Counted from the first letter of the stretch, positions 36,130-45,449 are shown. The stretch: 64,000 nucleotides of DNA from Erysipelothrix sp. HDW6C (GCF_011299615.1 NZ_CP049861.1:2293643-2357642); one strand, 5' to 3'. Translations and numbers: made by a program. The notes: generated by a model from the letters alone, not told the origin.

Positions 36130-36353
36130 CACTCGTCACCTTTTACCTTAATTGTGTTGAATAGGCCCTCTTTTTCGGGTTCGGTTTCGTTTCCTTTTTG
36201 AAACTGTGTACCGAAGTAAAAACCGATGATCACTGTGTAAATCGTGGTGAACTCTTGATTGGATTGACCAGTGATTGATAGGTAACCAAATACAACAGTC
36301 AATGCTAATGTTACGATGCTTTTAACATCTATTAATTTTTTAAATTCTTTCAT
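36129..36353 (-). CDS. phage holin
   Basis: The 74-residue protein has two hydrophobic helices (about 12-30 and 37-52) and a charged C-terminus (NETEPEKEGLF), the layout of small class II holins of Gram-positive phages. The ATG at 36353 has AGGGAG upstream. It is encoded directly before the endolysin, and should form the membrane lesions that let it out. Confidence 0.82.
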   Translation of the reverse strand: MKEFKKLIDVKSIVTLALTVVFGYLSITGQSNQEFTTIYTVIIGFYFGTQFQKGNETEPEKEGLFNTIKVKGDE

Positions 36354-36364
36354 ATTTTCTCCCT

Positions 36365-36829
36365 CTATTTCCAACGACCTTTCGCAATACTTACAACATT
36401 TTCTGTCGCTATCCTTGCAGTAAAACTAGAAAAAAAGTAAATTATCGCACTTATTCCTGTAATGTTTATTACATTTGGTACAATTAATTGACTCAAAGAA
36501 CCGCTTGAAGTAGAGGCTCCCACATATGGAGGAACAATAAAAGGAATTGGGAACACCCAGGTTACCCCGCCTTGTCCCAGACTTCCGTACTCTCTCATCA
36601 TCGTCATTTCTCCGCTCGCCATCTTCACCCAGTAAGTTCCATCTGTAAATCCATGATCTAGCACATAGTCACTTGATGTTTTATTAATCATTTCTTTCAA
36701 TGCGCCACTCATTCCGTTCAAGAAATCAGCGCTTACTATGTTAGTTGATGTCGACGCTTTTGGCTTATCCTCTATATCATAGTCTTCCCAATTCTCTGCC
36801 GGGATGATGTTTTCTAAATCTTCAGGCAT
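36365..36829 (-). CDS. probable minor tail or receptor-binding accessory protein
   Basis: This 154-residue protein lies between the large tail protein and the holin, where short fibre or baseplate proteins are found. Residues 66-150 are beta-rich and end in IAKGRWK; the SGEMTMMREYGSLGQGGVTWVFPIPF stretch recalls the C-terminal domains of tail fibres, but I see no clear family. It starts at the last base of the upstream tail gene. The function is inferred from position only. Confidence 0.55.
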   Translation of the reverse strand: MPEDLENIIPAENWEDYDIEDKPKASTSTNIVSADFLNGMSGALKEMINKTSSDYVLDHGFTDGTYWVKMASGEMTMMREYGSLGQGGVTWVFPIPFIVPPYVGASTSSGSLSQLIVPNVINITGISAIIYFFSSFTARIATENVVSIAKGRWK

Positions 36830-39615
36830 TAAATCTCCTCCTTATCTAATAGTAGCTTTTCGAGTCTAGTCATCCTTGCTTCATGGTTTTCTAACTGCTC
36901 TCTCATATGTCTGTTCTCTTCTTCTAGACGTTTGCTACGTCTATCTACAACAGCAATGCGAATTACCTTAATTTCTGCATAAAGCAATGACAAGTAACTC
37001 TCGTCTTTTTGAAGCATCTTGAATTTCTTCATCCACTCATTCGCGTCATGGTATCCCCAAACTATTGAGCAATACTTAAACAATGCTCTTTCGACATCCT
37101 GACCTATATATCCAACACTGAACTTGTCGTCATGAATTGTCTCAAACGACATTTCTTGTACATCCTCGAAGCAGTCAAGAAGTAATGGATCAATTGGAGC
37201 AATGTTTCTCTTATATCTTTTATCAGATGCGACATTGGGTTGATTTTGAAGGTAAATATATTCCCATCTTGCGCTTCCGTTTCCAATCCATTTAGAACCT
37301 GCGAATGACGAAGGATAAACACCTGTTGCCGTAAGTGTGTTTGAATTCAAGTTTGATGTTACTGTCAATCTACTCATTGTTACAAAGTCGATAGCGTTGT
37401 TCGCTCTAATTGTGTCAGACCTTAAAGATGTCGTCTGTAAATCGTCGAAATATCCTGTTGTTGTATTGTTATCGAAATTCTTATATATGACCCAATCACT
37501 AGCGGTGCCGCCGATATTTTTATTTATAGATAGACCACCATTTTTACCAAGAATTAATGTGAATTGGCTCCCATACATTCCTAAAGTATCGTTAGCATTC
37601 CAGTTTTTTAGCTTCACTTCGCCTATTCTAATTTCTTTATTTTCAGAATCGAAAGCAATTTTCCCGCCTTCCGATTGAATAGAGCCATACATGTATACCT
37701 GTTCTTCGCCATCAATTGTGACAACTTTAAATATATCTTTTGTTCTATCTTCGTTTTGAACTAAAAAATTCTTACCGTACACCCTTATGCCTTCCCTTGC
37801 AGTGATTTCAACGCCTGCATTGTGAATATCATCCGACACTTCAGTAATTTTTACCGTCAATCTGTTGTCTAACAACGTCACTAAGTTTCGCGCATAAATC
37901 TTCACATCGTTTGCATCTTCGCTCCAGCCCACAGGATTACCTCGAACGAACATTTCTTCCGCAATATTAAACAATGAATCATCGCGTGTGACGAATTCTA
38001 AGCTCGCCCACATCGTTAATTGAGCCGGAGTGAATGAGATTGCCTCAATCATCTTTTGACCATCTAGCGTGTGCTTGGTGCGGTTTATGAGTTCTTCCTT
38101 TTCGTTGTACTCATTGATGTATAAATCAAACGGAGTGTTTCCGATTGTCCGTTTGCAGCGATAGGAGTAAATGCTATCAGGAACAATAAACGCCTTTTCT
38201 GATTTCGCTGTTCCTACAGTGTAGAACTGCTTTGACTTACCGCTTAGTGATAATCCATCGTCAACAACATCGAATGTCGGACTTTGCATAGTGCGGGTTC
38301 TTTCGGGAGCTCGGAATATTGTTCTCAATCCACCTTGCTCGAAAGTCCATAATGGATAGGTATTGTTTTCAATTTCTAGTAAAGCGTTGAGGTTTGGAAT
38401 CAAATTGAATCCCACTGCTGTCGACCTAACCAAAAGTTCGATGCTGTCTAGGTCTTGTGTGATGGAGGTTGTTCTATCGCTACGGTCGCCAATCTCTTCT
38501 ACTAGAGTTTGAATTTTCCCGTTTTGTTGATCAACCATAAGATATACATTTAAACCCTGTCTGCGTCGGTCGGTATAAACGACAAATTCGCTCTGAACAT
38601 TGGCTGTCAAATCACTCCCTAGCATTTCTTGGAATCCAGTTGTTGCTGTCCACGTTCCTTTTGTGATGTATGACCGATATGTCTCGCCGTCTTTATCAAC
38701 AAAGGAGACGTAATCACCAAATTTCATTGTTAGATATCCAAACCCCGAATATTCGAAAGGAACATATCTCACTGCGCTGATACTATCAAAGATTCCTGGC
38801 GTTAATTCCTCTCTGCGTTTATCAATGATTTGATTGTTCGCAAAGACTAATTCCACTCTTTCATCAAGCGGAATATCTTCCCAGTTTTCAGGATAAGCAT
38901 AGTTATCGTGTTGCGGTTCCCTTGAAACGTTCAATACGTTCGCCGGCCCCCAACTCTTTTCTCGTTTCATCGTCTTTTCGCCACTTGAGATTTCATCAAT
39001 AATTACATGATTAATTTCTTTTACGACAAGAGAATCATTTTCGATTGATATAGTGGAATTGCAAAATTGAGCAATCTGTTCGAGTGCATCCATATATGTA
39101 TGGTCGTTATTGCTCCATTTATCTTCTTCAATGACATGATTACTTCGTGTCCAAGTGTCGACTGCCAACGGTATTCCGAGAAGCGCACAAATAGCCTCCA
39201 CTGTGTTCTTTATCGTGTTTGGGTATGTTATTCCCAAATCGTTTAAATTCCATGTAGCGTACGCCCTAGCAAGTAAGTCGTATGCATTGGTAATCGTTGT
39301 TTCGTTTTGATCGTCAGAATACTCATATCCACCCCTTGCAACGATAAATGTTCCGAAGTTGTACCACGTAATTTCTTCATCAGTTGGATCCTGTGTCAAG
39401 TTCATATCCCACACACCGAGTTCTACCTTAATGTCTGTGTTGTCCAAATCAAGTCGTCCGGGAATGGTTGCGGTTAGACTTTGCACTGAAGGCTTCCATA
39501 AGTTACTATCGAAAGAAACTTTAAAATCTTTTATATCTTCAATAACTTCATTAGTTGAAAGGAGCGTGATACGTTTCCGCATTCCGCTCCCTAATGTTTG
39601 CAATAACTCTTTCAA
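36829..39615 (-). CDS. tail-tip/fibre protein with self-cleaving S74 chaperone domain
   Basis: The chain has 928 residues. The N-terminal 380 resemble the baseplate-hub (tail-associated) proteins of siphophages. The middle is repeat-rich fibre. The last 132 residues are a peptidase S74 intramolecular chaperone: the Ser797-Lys802 dyad is in ASDKRYKRNI and a coiled coil closes the protein (KRLEEENRHMREQLENHEARM). In this family the domain trimerises the fibre and then cuts itself off at the Ser. It is encoded after the short tail protein and before the lysis genes, so it is probably the host-recognition structure. Confidence 0.85.
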   Translation of the reverse strand: MKELLQTLGSGMRKRITLLSTNEVIEDIKDFKVSFDSNLWKPSVQSLTATIPGRLDLDNTDIKVELGVWDMNLTQDPTDEEITWYNFGTFIVARGGYEYSDDQNETTITNAYDLLARAYATWNLNDLGITYPNTIKNTVEAICALLGIPLAVDTWTRSNHVIEEDKWSNNDHTYMDALEQIAQFCNSTISIENDSLVVKEINHVIIDEISSGEKTMKREKSWGPANVLNVSREPQHDNYAYPENWEDIPLDERVELVFANNQIIDKRREELTPGIFDSISAVRYVPFEYSGFGYLTMKFGDYVSFVDKDGETYRSYITKGTWTATTGFQEMLGSDLTANVQSEFVVYTDRRRQGLNVYLMVDQQNGKIQTLVEEIGDRSDRTTSITQDLDSIELLVRSTAVGFNLIPNLNALLEIENNTYPLWTFEQGGLRTIFRAPERTRTMQSPTFDVVDDGLSLSGKSKQFYTVGTAKSEKAFIVPDSIYSYRCKRTIGNTPFDLYINEYNEKEELINRTKHTLDGQKMIEAISFTPAQLTMWASLEFVTRDDSLFNIAEEMFVRGNPVGWSEDANDVKIYARNLVTLLDNRLTVKITEVSDDIHNAGVEITAREGIRVYGKNFLVQNEDRTKDIFKVVTIDGEEQVYMYGSIQSEGGKIAFDSENKEIRIGEVKLKNWNANDTLGMYGSQFTLILGKNGGLSINKNIGGTASDWVIYKNFDNNTTTGYFDDLQTTSLRSDTIRANNAIDFVTMSRLTVTSNLNSNTLTATGVYPSSFAGSKWIGNGSARWEYIYLQNQPNVASDKRYKRNIAPIDPLLLDCFEDVQEMSFETIHDDKFSVGYIGQDVERALFKYCSIVWGYHDANEWMKKFKMLQKDESYLSLLYAEIKVIRIAVVDRRSKRLEEENRHMREQLENHEARMTRLEKLLLDKEEI

Positions 39616-39993
39616 TTAAGCACCTCTTTTCGTTGAGATAAAATTCACTTTGATTCTGTCGTAATTTCCGGCTAACGCTTTTCTTAAACTCACTCCGAAT
39701 GAGTTGGAATAAAAAACTGACGTCGCTTTTTCTTTAGTAAGTGGGTTGTACCATTTAATGGTTTGTCTAGGGCTGTTGCATACTCGAATCAAATTTGATA
39801 ATTCTTCACTTGTTTTTGGTGCGAACTCGATTTCAAGTTTAGGGAAAATTCCAATTAAGGTCCCCATAAACTCTCCATCTTTATAAGTTCGCCCTGTATC
39901 TTCACTCCACAATTTCTCATAGAGGACACTTAGGTCGGTGAGGATGTTAAATTCAATGTCGTTGATTTCGACTGTAAAATTATCCGATATCAA
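39616..39993 (-). CDS. small tail protein between tape measure and tail tip
   Basis: The 125-residue protein takes the place of the distal tail protein but is shorter than the usual 220-270 residues. It is beta-rich, with FPKLEIEFAPKTSEEL and NPLTKEKATSVFY. The frame also holds an ATG 15 bases earlier, but the best ribosome binding site (GGAGG, eight bases) fits a TTG at 39993, so I start there. It overlaps the tape-measure stop by 14 bases. No family is named with confidence; it may be a reduced Dit-like hub or a DUF6711-type protein. Confidence 0.65.
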   Translation of the reverse strand: MISDNFTVEINDIEFNILTDLSVLYEKLWSEDTGRTYKDGEFMGTLIGIFPKLEIEFAPKTSEELSNLIRVCNSPRQTIKWYNPLTKEKATSVFYSNSFGVSLRKALAGNYDRIKVNFISTKRGA

Positions 39994-42625
39994 GAACAAC
40001 ACCTCCATTCGAATTCATTTGTCTTTTTTGTAGTTCAGAAAGTAAAATATCGACTATTGTCTTTTCGCCAATCTTGATCGTAATGTTTCCGCTGTTTCCT
40101 CCACCCATCATGTCACTTAACATCGACGCCATTTGTTCAAGGGCTCGTGTATCGTTTTCTAACGGAACAACAGCCTCTTTACCACCGTCACCAATAATTG
40201 CTTGTGTAGGTCTATTGACGACACCACCACGTTGCAATCTGTTGATTTCAGGAACGTTAATTCCTGCGCCTCCAATACCAGGAACCCAGTCAGGAATCTT
40301 GATTTTGTTCGCTTGACGAATAAAGAAGTTTAGTGCATCAATGATTACGTTAATAGGAATTTTGAATATATTCGCAATACCATCAATAATATTGGTAAAG
40401 ATTGAAACGATTCCTCCCCATGCTCGCGACCAGTCGCCGGAGAATACACCTGCGATGAAATCGATTAAGCCTTTGAAGATTCCTTTGATATTCCCAATTA
40501 CCTTTTGAACACCGCTAACCATTCCGTTAATGATGCCTGACCAAAACTCGCCGATTCCTTTCATGAATCCTACAACAAAGTTTTTCATAGCAAGGAATTT
40601 ATCAATAATGTTTTGAATAGCATCTCTTGCGCGTTGTTTGATAGTCTCCCAACCTTTAGAAATGTTAGTTTTTAAATCGTTCCACCACTTTTGAATGCTT
40701 TCGATACAACCGTTCCACCATTCAACAATTGCATCAATCGCGCCTGTGAACCCCTCTTTTATACCTTCCCATGTTTCACTAAACCACAACCCAATGCTTT
40801 CTAGTGTCTCTGTGAAGAAGTTTACAATGTCTTCCCAGTGATTCCAAAGTACGAGAATTACTGCGATAACCGCCGTTATCGCTATGACAATCCAGCCAAA
40901 TGGACTAATTGCGTTGAAAATAGCTGTTGCAGCGTTTATCAACACCATCGCAGCTTGATAAGCGAGAAGAGCGGTCACTATAACACCAATTGTTACTGCG
41001 ATCGCTTGTGCGACAGGATCTCCTTCTTCCAACGCCTTCAAGAAGTTGTCTGCCGCATTCGCAACCTCATCGAATACGACCTGTAACCCCTCGAATATAG
41101 ACTTCAAAACTTCCCAAGTTCCTGTTGCGAATTTCTTTCCGATTGTGTTCCAAAAGATTCTAAAAGATTCAATCACAACCGCAACAATTCCGCCAAGTGC
41201 ATCAATCAGTGAAAACACAGTATTTAAACCTACAGGCACAAAGTCCGTCAAGAACCAATGAATCAAAGGCTCCACAAAGTCTTTCAAGAGTTTATCGATT
41301 ACCGGATTAAGCCTTTCGATGACTTTAGCAACCGTATTAAGACCTTTGGGGACAATGTTTTCTGCCATCAATTTGATGAATGGACCAAGCGAGTTATTCA
41401 CAACCCTAGTGATGCTATCTCCAATAATGGTGAATGTAGCGCTTCCGACTTTCTTCAATCTTTCAAATGATTGTTCAAGCGGTGCAAAGTCGATGCTTTT
41501 AAGAATATCTAAGAATGGTTTGAATCTCTCTGCCATTCCCAGAATCCATTCTTCGAATTTCGATGTATCAGGAACGGGAACGCTTATGTCACCAACTCCG
41601 CTTCCGCCACCCCCTGAATTGTCGTTGGAATCCGAAGTCAATTTATCTACTTCATCAAATCCCGCGAGCATTCTTTTTAATTCTTTATTTGTTTCTTTCA
41701 CTCCACTAGCAATCCCGCTTGTGTTTTTGCTTGCGCTTTTGGATGCGAGGTCAACTCCGAAGAATATCTTTAACACTTGGGATAAGTAACCAACTAAGGT
41801 AGCGGCGAGGTTAACTAAGAACTGAATCACCGGAGCTAGAGCGTTTGATAACGTACTCGTTATAGATTCAAGCTGTGCTTTAGTTCTTTGTGCAGCCACA
41901 TCGTTTGAGTTCATCCATGTCGTTGCCAATCTTGATAGCATCGTATAAATTGAACGGATAGAAAAAAGCGCCAATGCATAGCGCCCTAATTTTCCAATAC
42001 CTTTATTGACAGAGTTCGTCATATTCGTTGCAGCTTTGCTGGCTCTATCGAGATTTGGAGGAATCTTTTTTGATTCAGTGTCTGATTCCCTAAGTGTATC
42101 TTTAAACTTGACTATCTTGTCAGTTGATTGAGCAACCTTTTCGTCGAGTTTATTGAATTCTGCAGTAGTCTTTTTTAGTTGATCTGCAAGTTTCGTTTCG
42201 TCTCCAACTTCCTTCATTTGCTCAACGAGCTTATCAGATGCAGCAGTCATTTCTGAAAAGTTGGTTTTAGACTGTGCCAGTTCATCTGTAAACTCTTGAA
42301 CCGATACAGTACCTTCTTCGAATTTCTGTTTCAATTCTTCGACATAGGCGACTTCTTCCTCGATGCCCATGTGTATTTCTTGGTTCTTCAGGTCCAAGTC
42401 ATCGAGCCCTGCGAATTTTGCGGTAATATCATCAATCTTCGCAGCTTTGTCAGACATCTGAGTAACGGTTTTGTCAACCTCTTCTTCCATCTTTTTAAGA
42501 TTTGCAGCCGCAGCTTGCTCTGCTTCGCCGGTTTGCTTTGAAACTTCATCTTTGAGTTCCTTCAATTCCTTCTTTGCATTTGCAACGTTAATTGTTGTGT
42601 CAATTTCGATATGCCCATTAGCCAT
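39980..42625 (-). CDS. tail tape measure protein
   Basis: The long chain (881 residues) has an N-terminal coiled-coil region (about 1-190), a hydrophobic central part with several helices (about 480-640, AVTIGVIVTALLAYQAAMVLI and nearby) and Gly-rich repeats, then RPTQAIIGDGGKEAVVPL near the end, which is typical of tape measures. These set tail length and pass into the host envelope. The ATG at 42625 follows GGGAGGTG. By the usual 1.5 angstroms per residue the tail would be near 130 nm. Confidence 0.93.
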   Translation of the reverse strand: MANGHIEIDTTINVANAKKELKELKDEVSKQTGEAEQAAAANLKKMEEEVDKTVTQMSDKAAKIDDITAKFAGLDDLDLKNQEIHMGIEEEVAYVEELKQKFEEGTVSVQEFTDELAQSKTNFSEMTAASDKLVEQMKEVGDETKLADQLKKTTAEFNKLDEKVAQSTDKIVKFKDTLRESDTESKKIPPNLDRASKAATNMTNSVNKGIGKLGRYALALFSIRSIYTMLSRLATTWMNSNDVAAQRTKAQLESITSTLSNALAPVIQFLVNLAATLVGYLSQVLKIFFGVDLASKSASKNTSGIASGVKETNKELKRMLAGFDEVDKLTSDSNDNSGGGGSGVGDISVPVPDTSKFEEWILGMAERFKPFLDILKSIDFAPLEQSFERLKKVGSATFTIIGDSITRVVNNSLGPFIKLMAENIVPKGLNTVAKVIERLNPVIDKLLKDFVEPLIHWFLTDFVPVGLNTVFSLIDALGGIVAVVIESFRIFWNTIGKKFATGTWEVLKSIFEGLQVVFDEVANAADNFLKALEEGDPVAQAIAVTIGVIVTALLAYQAAMVLINAATAIFNAISPFGWIVIAITAVIAVILVLWNHWEDIVNFFTETLESIGLWFSETWEGIKEGFTGAIDAIVEWWNGCIESIQKWWNDLKTNISKGWETIKQRARDAIQNIIDKFLAMKNFVVGFMKGIGEFWSGIINGMVSGVQKVIGNIKGIFKGLIDFIAGVFSGDWSRAWGGIVSIFTNIIDGIANIFKIPINVIIDALNFFIRQANKIKIPDWVPGIGGAGINVPEINRLQRGGVVNRPTQAIIGDGGKEAVVPLENDTRALEQMASMLSDMMGGGNSGNITIKIGEKTIVDILLSELQKRQMNSNGGVVLDIG

Positions 42626-43178
42626 TTGTTTCACCTCCCTCTATTTCATTCATAAGTTCTGCAAGTGTTGGTTTTGCAACTTCCTTGCCTTTTAGTTTGT
42701 ACCGTTTTTGGGCCTCTTCGACATTTCTTCGATGCTTTGGATCTTTAATATCAGATAGCTTTGTTGTGCGAATTTCTCGAACGTTATTAATTAGCGTTCC
42801 GTTCAGCGACTCGATTAAGTCGATAAACTTCCAAAAATGGATTTCCTTTTCCCGAATATCAATTGCTGGAAATTGCGTTTCAATTGATATTGCAATAAGC
42901 GGTAAGTCTTGAACAATATCGATGTCATGAACACGGGTCTTTTGAACCTCTAATTCTTCACCTCTTTGTAAGTAAAGGACAGCCTTATCTAGCATGAAAA
43001 CATCCTTAGGTGCATCTTTACCAAACAGCATCGTTAATACGCCGTAGGTGCGCTCCTTTGGGCTCACATCAGAATCTATAAGAGACATACACCGCAATCC
43101 GACGGTGTAACTTGTGTTAATCGGATAATACTCACCGTTAGGATGCTTTACCTTAGTAGGGTATTTAATGTTTACAAT
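42618..43178 (-). CDS. Gp15-family tail assembly protein with probable AUU start
   Basis: This gene lies between the tail chaperone gene and the tape measure, and fits the bacteriophage Gp15 family (about 180 residues). The first ATG is at codon 28, which would cut off the conserved N-terminus KYPTKVKHPNGEYYPI and SYTVGLRC. Upstream in frame there is no ATG, GTG or TTG before a stop. An ATT at 43178, nine bases after AGGA, gives 186 residues starting (M)VNIKYPTKV; a second ATT lies at 43169. It overlaps the upstream stop by seven bases. No slippery sequence for frameshifting is seen, so re-initiation at AUU is the best reading. Confidence 0.72.
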   Translation of the reverse strand: MVNIKYPTKVKHPNGEYYPINTSYTVGLRCMSLIDSDVSPKERTYGVLTMLFGKDAPKDVFMLDKAVLYLQRGEELEVQKTRVHDIDIVQDLPLIAISIETQFPAIDIREKEIHFWKFIDLIESLNGTLINNVREIRTTKLSDIKDPKHRRNVEEAQKRYKLKGKEVAKPTLAELMNEIEGGETNG

Positions 43179-43618
43179 ACGTCATCATCCTTTTCGACTG
43201 AGTATTTGGCATCCCATTCAGTCATTTCTTCTTGCGCTTTCTTCATTGCTGGCTCAAACTCTTTTTCCAACATGTCGAAGAACACTTTGTACTTCGCTGG
43301 TGACATTGATCCTAAGAATATTTTCTGATATGTCCCTTCGCCCAGTAATTCGTCAATGTTTTTGTTAACGACCGATAATTCCTCACGAGTGATTCGTAGT
43401 AATTGACGGGTTAGCACTCGTTCATCGGCGTACTCTTTTTCGGCCTTCTTTGTGCGACGTTCGATATTGGCTGATGATGTCGCGAACGAATCTTGAAGAG
43501 CAAATAACCCATCTAATCGAGCGATATCTGTTACATCCAGTGTGATGTTAACTATTTCTCCTCGTTCGTTCTCAACTTCAACAACATGTGCGTTTTCGTT
43601 TTTAATCTTGTATGTCAT
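43172..43618 (-). CDS. tail assembly chaperone-like protein
   Basis: The 148-residue protein is charged and helical, with a long coiled-coil stretch (SSANIERRTKKAEKEYADERVLTRQLL) and an acidic end (EKDDDVL). It stands between the major tail protein and the Gp15 gene, where the G-type tail chaperone is encoded in siphophages. Its exact family is uncertain. A GGAGAAACC site precedes the ATG. The downstream Gp15 frame starts inside its last codons. Confidence 0.65.
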   Translation of the reverse strand: MTYKIKNENAHVVEVENERGEIVNITLDVTDIARLDGLFALQDSFATSSANIERRTKKAEKEYADERVLTRQLLRITREELSVVNKNIDELLGEGTYQKIFLGSMSPAKYKVFFDMLEKEFEPAMKKAQEEMTEWDAKYSVEKDDDVL

Positions 43619-43636
43619 GGTTTCTCCTTAAATAAA

Positions 43637-43657
43637 AAAGGGGATTTACTCCCCTTT
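43637..43657 (-). terminator. intrinsic terminator after the major tail protein
   Basis: The - strand arms GGGGA and TCCCC close a 5-base loop and are followed by six T residues. It probably lowers transcription of the tail genes downstream relative to the highly expressed major tail protein. Confidence 0.75.
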
Positions 43658-43707
43658 GTCTGTATCTTCAACCTTTACGGTCTTAGTCTTACGCGTTACG
43701 CGGCTAA

Positions 43708-44202
43708 CTACTCCCCCGTTGCTGCGGTGAATGTAGCGGTTTCTGCAACTTTATCAACCGTTGCGGTTCCTTCGATTGGGTCGCCGTTGAGTGAAATGTC
43801 GTAGTTAAGCATGAGTGCCTCTCCACCTGATCCACCTTTTTCGTTGATGATAACTGTTGCTGCGTGTTTTGTTGCTTTGAACGCTTTATACGGGTAGACG
43901 ATTAACACGTCGGTGTTTAAGTCTGATCCAACTGCGAATTTCATTGCCAATTCATCCACGAAGTCAAACACAGGTACACCTGCCCAACCTTCAGTTGGAG
44001 CGTTAAGTTGCGCTTCATATCCTGTTACGGATGTGTTTGCGTTTAATTGATGAATGTATTGCTTTGTATCGACTTTAGGGTTATATGAAAGCATTTGTTC
44101 CTCGACACCCATTCCAATAAGATTGAACTTTGGCGCTGCTGTTGTACCAGTGTTCATGAACACTAGCATGTCAGGGCGCAATAATTGTTTAATTTCTGCC
44201 AT
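43708..44202 (-). CDS. major tail protein
   Basis: The 164-residue protein starts MAEIKQLLRPDMLVFMNTG, is beta-rich and has a Gly-rich loop (NEKGGSGGEA), as usual for tail tube subunits of siphophages. It sits between the tail terminator and the tail chaperone genes and has AAAGGAGAA upstream of its ATG. The last codons run ACG-GGG-GAG-TAG. A shift of -1 on the five G residues would skip the stop and add 22 mostly charged residues up to a stop at 43646-43648, inside the terminator hairpin. A programmed frameshift is possible. Confidence 0.85.
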   Translation of the reverse strand: MAEIKQLLRPDMLVFMNTGTTAAPKFNLIGMGVEEQMLSYNPKVDTKQYIHQLNANTSVTGYEAQLNAPTEGWAGVPVFDFVDELAMKFAVGSDLNTDVLIVYPYKAFKATKHAATVIINEKGGSGGEALMLNYDISLNGDPIEGTATVDKVAETATFTAATGE

Positions 44203-44213
44203 TGGCTTCTCCT

Positions 44214-44627
44214 TTATTTTAGATATATAAAAAGCAACCCAACTAGGTAGATTGCTTGTGTTTGGTCTGCTGACACAGCTTGTAAGTATGGTGTTGTGTC
44301 AACTTTCATACTTTGAATTCGCGGTATCATTGGGTATTCTTCTTTATCGTTTTGTTGCTCAATCCATTCCTGAAAATCCTTTAGAAATGACGAGTTATCA
44401 ACATTTACTTCCAACGCTTTGTCGTAGTCAAATACACACTGCAATGTTACTCTGTATTCCCTACGTGTTACACCGTTCAAGAAAGTATTAAGTATTCCCC
44501 CATTCACCATCTGTTCTTCAATCAACGAAAACGAGGTGGCGTATTCAGGAAGATACTCAACGTTAAAGATATCTGTTTCTTCAATTTTCGAGAACCCTCT
44601 CAAGAATCCTCTTACTGCTTCAATCAT
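44214..44627 (-). CDS. probable tail terminator protein
   Basis: The 137-residue protein lies directly upstream of the major tail protein, where the tail terminator (minor capsid protein C-like) is encoded. It has a mixed alpha/beta pattern and a TRREYRVTLQCVFDYD strand region. The family is assigned by position; no hallmark residue is known to me. It is five bases after the minor capsid protein gene. Confidence 0.6.
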   Translation of the reverse strand: MIEAVRGFLRGFSKIEETDIFNVEYLPEYATSFSLIEEQMVNGGILNTFLNGVTRREYRVTLQCVFDYDKALEVNVDNSSFLKDFQEWIEQQNDKEEYPMIPRIQSMKVDTTPYLQAVSADQTQAIYLVGLLFIYLK

Positions 44628-44630
44628 GTG

Positions 44631-45062
44631 TTAACCTCCATTCATTTTCTTTTGCGCCGCCTTGATCAACGCATCACCTTTAACGGCCATCATTCTCACA
44701 TCCCATTTAGGTCCAGTTAACGAACCTCCGTGATACTTAAGTTCTTCTGCTGTTTTCACCTTTACCGTATTGGGCCTGCTCCAAAAACCATAGGACGGGC
44801 TGAAGAACGCACCCTTCTTCGTAATTGGGTCAACATACTTTAAACCAGTGTACTGGTAGTGGGCATAGGCGCTTTCGTAAGCGATAGCGGTATTGCTTTT
44901 AATGAACTTGAAGTTTTGCCTTAATGCAAACCCAAGAACTGGGGTAAATGGGTCCATCAACCTTTTAGCTTCGTTTGTCACAAATGACTGAACTTTCCCT
45001 CCAGGTAATACACCTGCTTCACCAAGTATCGTTCCAATGCTATCAAGTTTGACCTTACCCAT
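44631..45062 (-). CDS. minor capsid protein 2-type head-tail joining protein
   Basis: The 143-residue sequence has the recognisable stretch SAYAHYQYTGLKYVDP, then SPSYGFWSRPNTVK, which matches the 'minor capsid protein' (HK97 gp10-like) family of Firmicutes phages: short Lys/Tyr-rich proteins encoded after the connector. It shares its first base with the stop region of the next gene upstream. It should take part in joining head and tail. Confidence 0.75.
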   Translation of the reverse strand: MGKVKLDSIGTILGEAGVLPGGKVQSFVTNEAKRLMDPFTPVLGFALRQNFKFIKSNTAIAYESAYAHYQYTGLKYVDPITKKGAFFSPSYGFWSRPNTVKVKTAEELKYHGGSLTGPKWDVRMMAVKGDALIKAAQKKMNGG

Positions 45063-45448
45063 TACTTGACCCCAAGAACGAAATGATGTGGAAGAACAAA
45101 TGAATAGTTGTTGTGATCAACACTTTCGATAGTGTAGTGTTCGAGCCCCTTGAGGTCTTTTACACTTTCGATTTCCTTGTCGTATTCGCCTATAACAACA
45201 TAGGATGTTTTTGATAAGGTAAATCCCTCCCCTTTAAACTCGTTAGGGGTAACATACTTACTCATATCAAGGTCTTTCTCGTAAACGAACACTTTCCCTT
45301 GGTCTGACGAGGTTACCTGTACAGAACCCAATTGTACCGCTTGTGTTGGATTAAACTTACAATGTTTAATGAAGTGGCGTTTGTACTTCGTTTCTCCCTT
45401 ATCGAGGTAAGGATTGAAAATTGTTATTGAATGAGGTAAGAAGTCCAT
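45062..45448 (-). CDS. putative minor capsid/head closure protein
   Basis: The 128-residue protein starts with MDFLPHSITIFNPYLDKGE and is beta-rich, as the head-closure (stopper) proteins encoded between connector and tail terminator in SPP1-like phages. The family name is not certain, but the position is standard. It overlaps the downstream gene by one base and is one base from the connector gene, so the head-tail joining genes are translated as a unit. Confidence 0.65.
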   Translation of the reverse strand: MDFLPHSITIFNPYLDKGETKYKRHFIKHCKFNPTQAVQLGSVQVTSSDQGKVFVYEKDLDMSKYVTPNEFKGEGFTLSKTSYVVIGEYDKEIESVKDLKGLEHYTIESVDHNNYSFVLPHHFVLGVK

Positions 45449-45449
45449 G

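Noticed and set aside
41319..41789. 156-codon + strand frame inside the tape measure gene
   Set aside because: It is antisense to the repeat-rich part of the tape measure, without a start signal or known domain.
43172..43200. Programmed -1 frameshift between the tail chaperone gene and Gp15
   Set aside because: The frame relation is right, but two TGA codons close the Gp15 frame just upstream and no X-XXY-YYZ sequence lies in the short region left, so a separate AUU start fits better.
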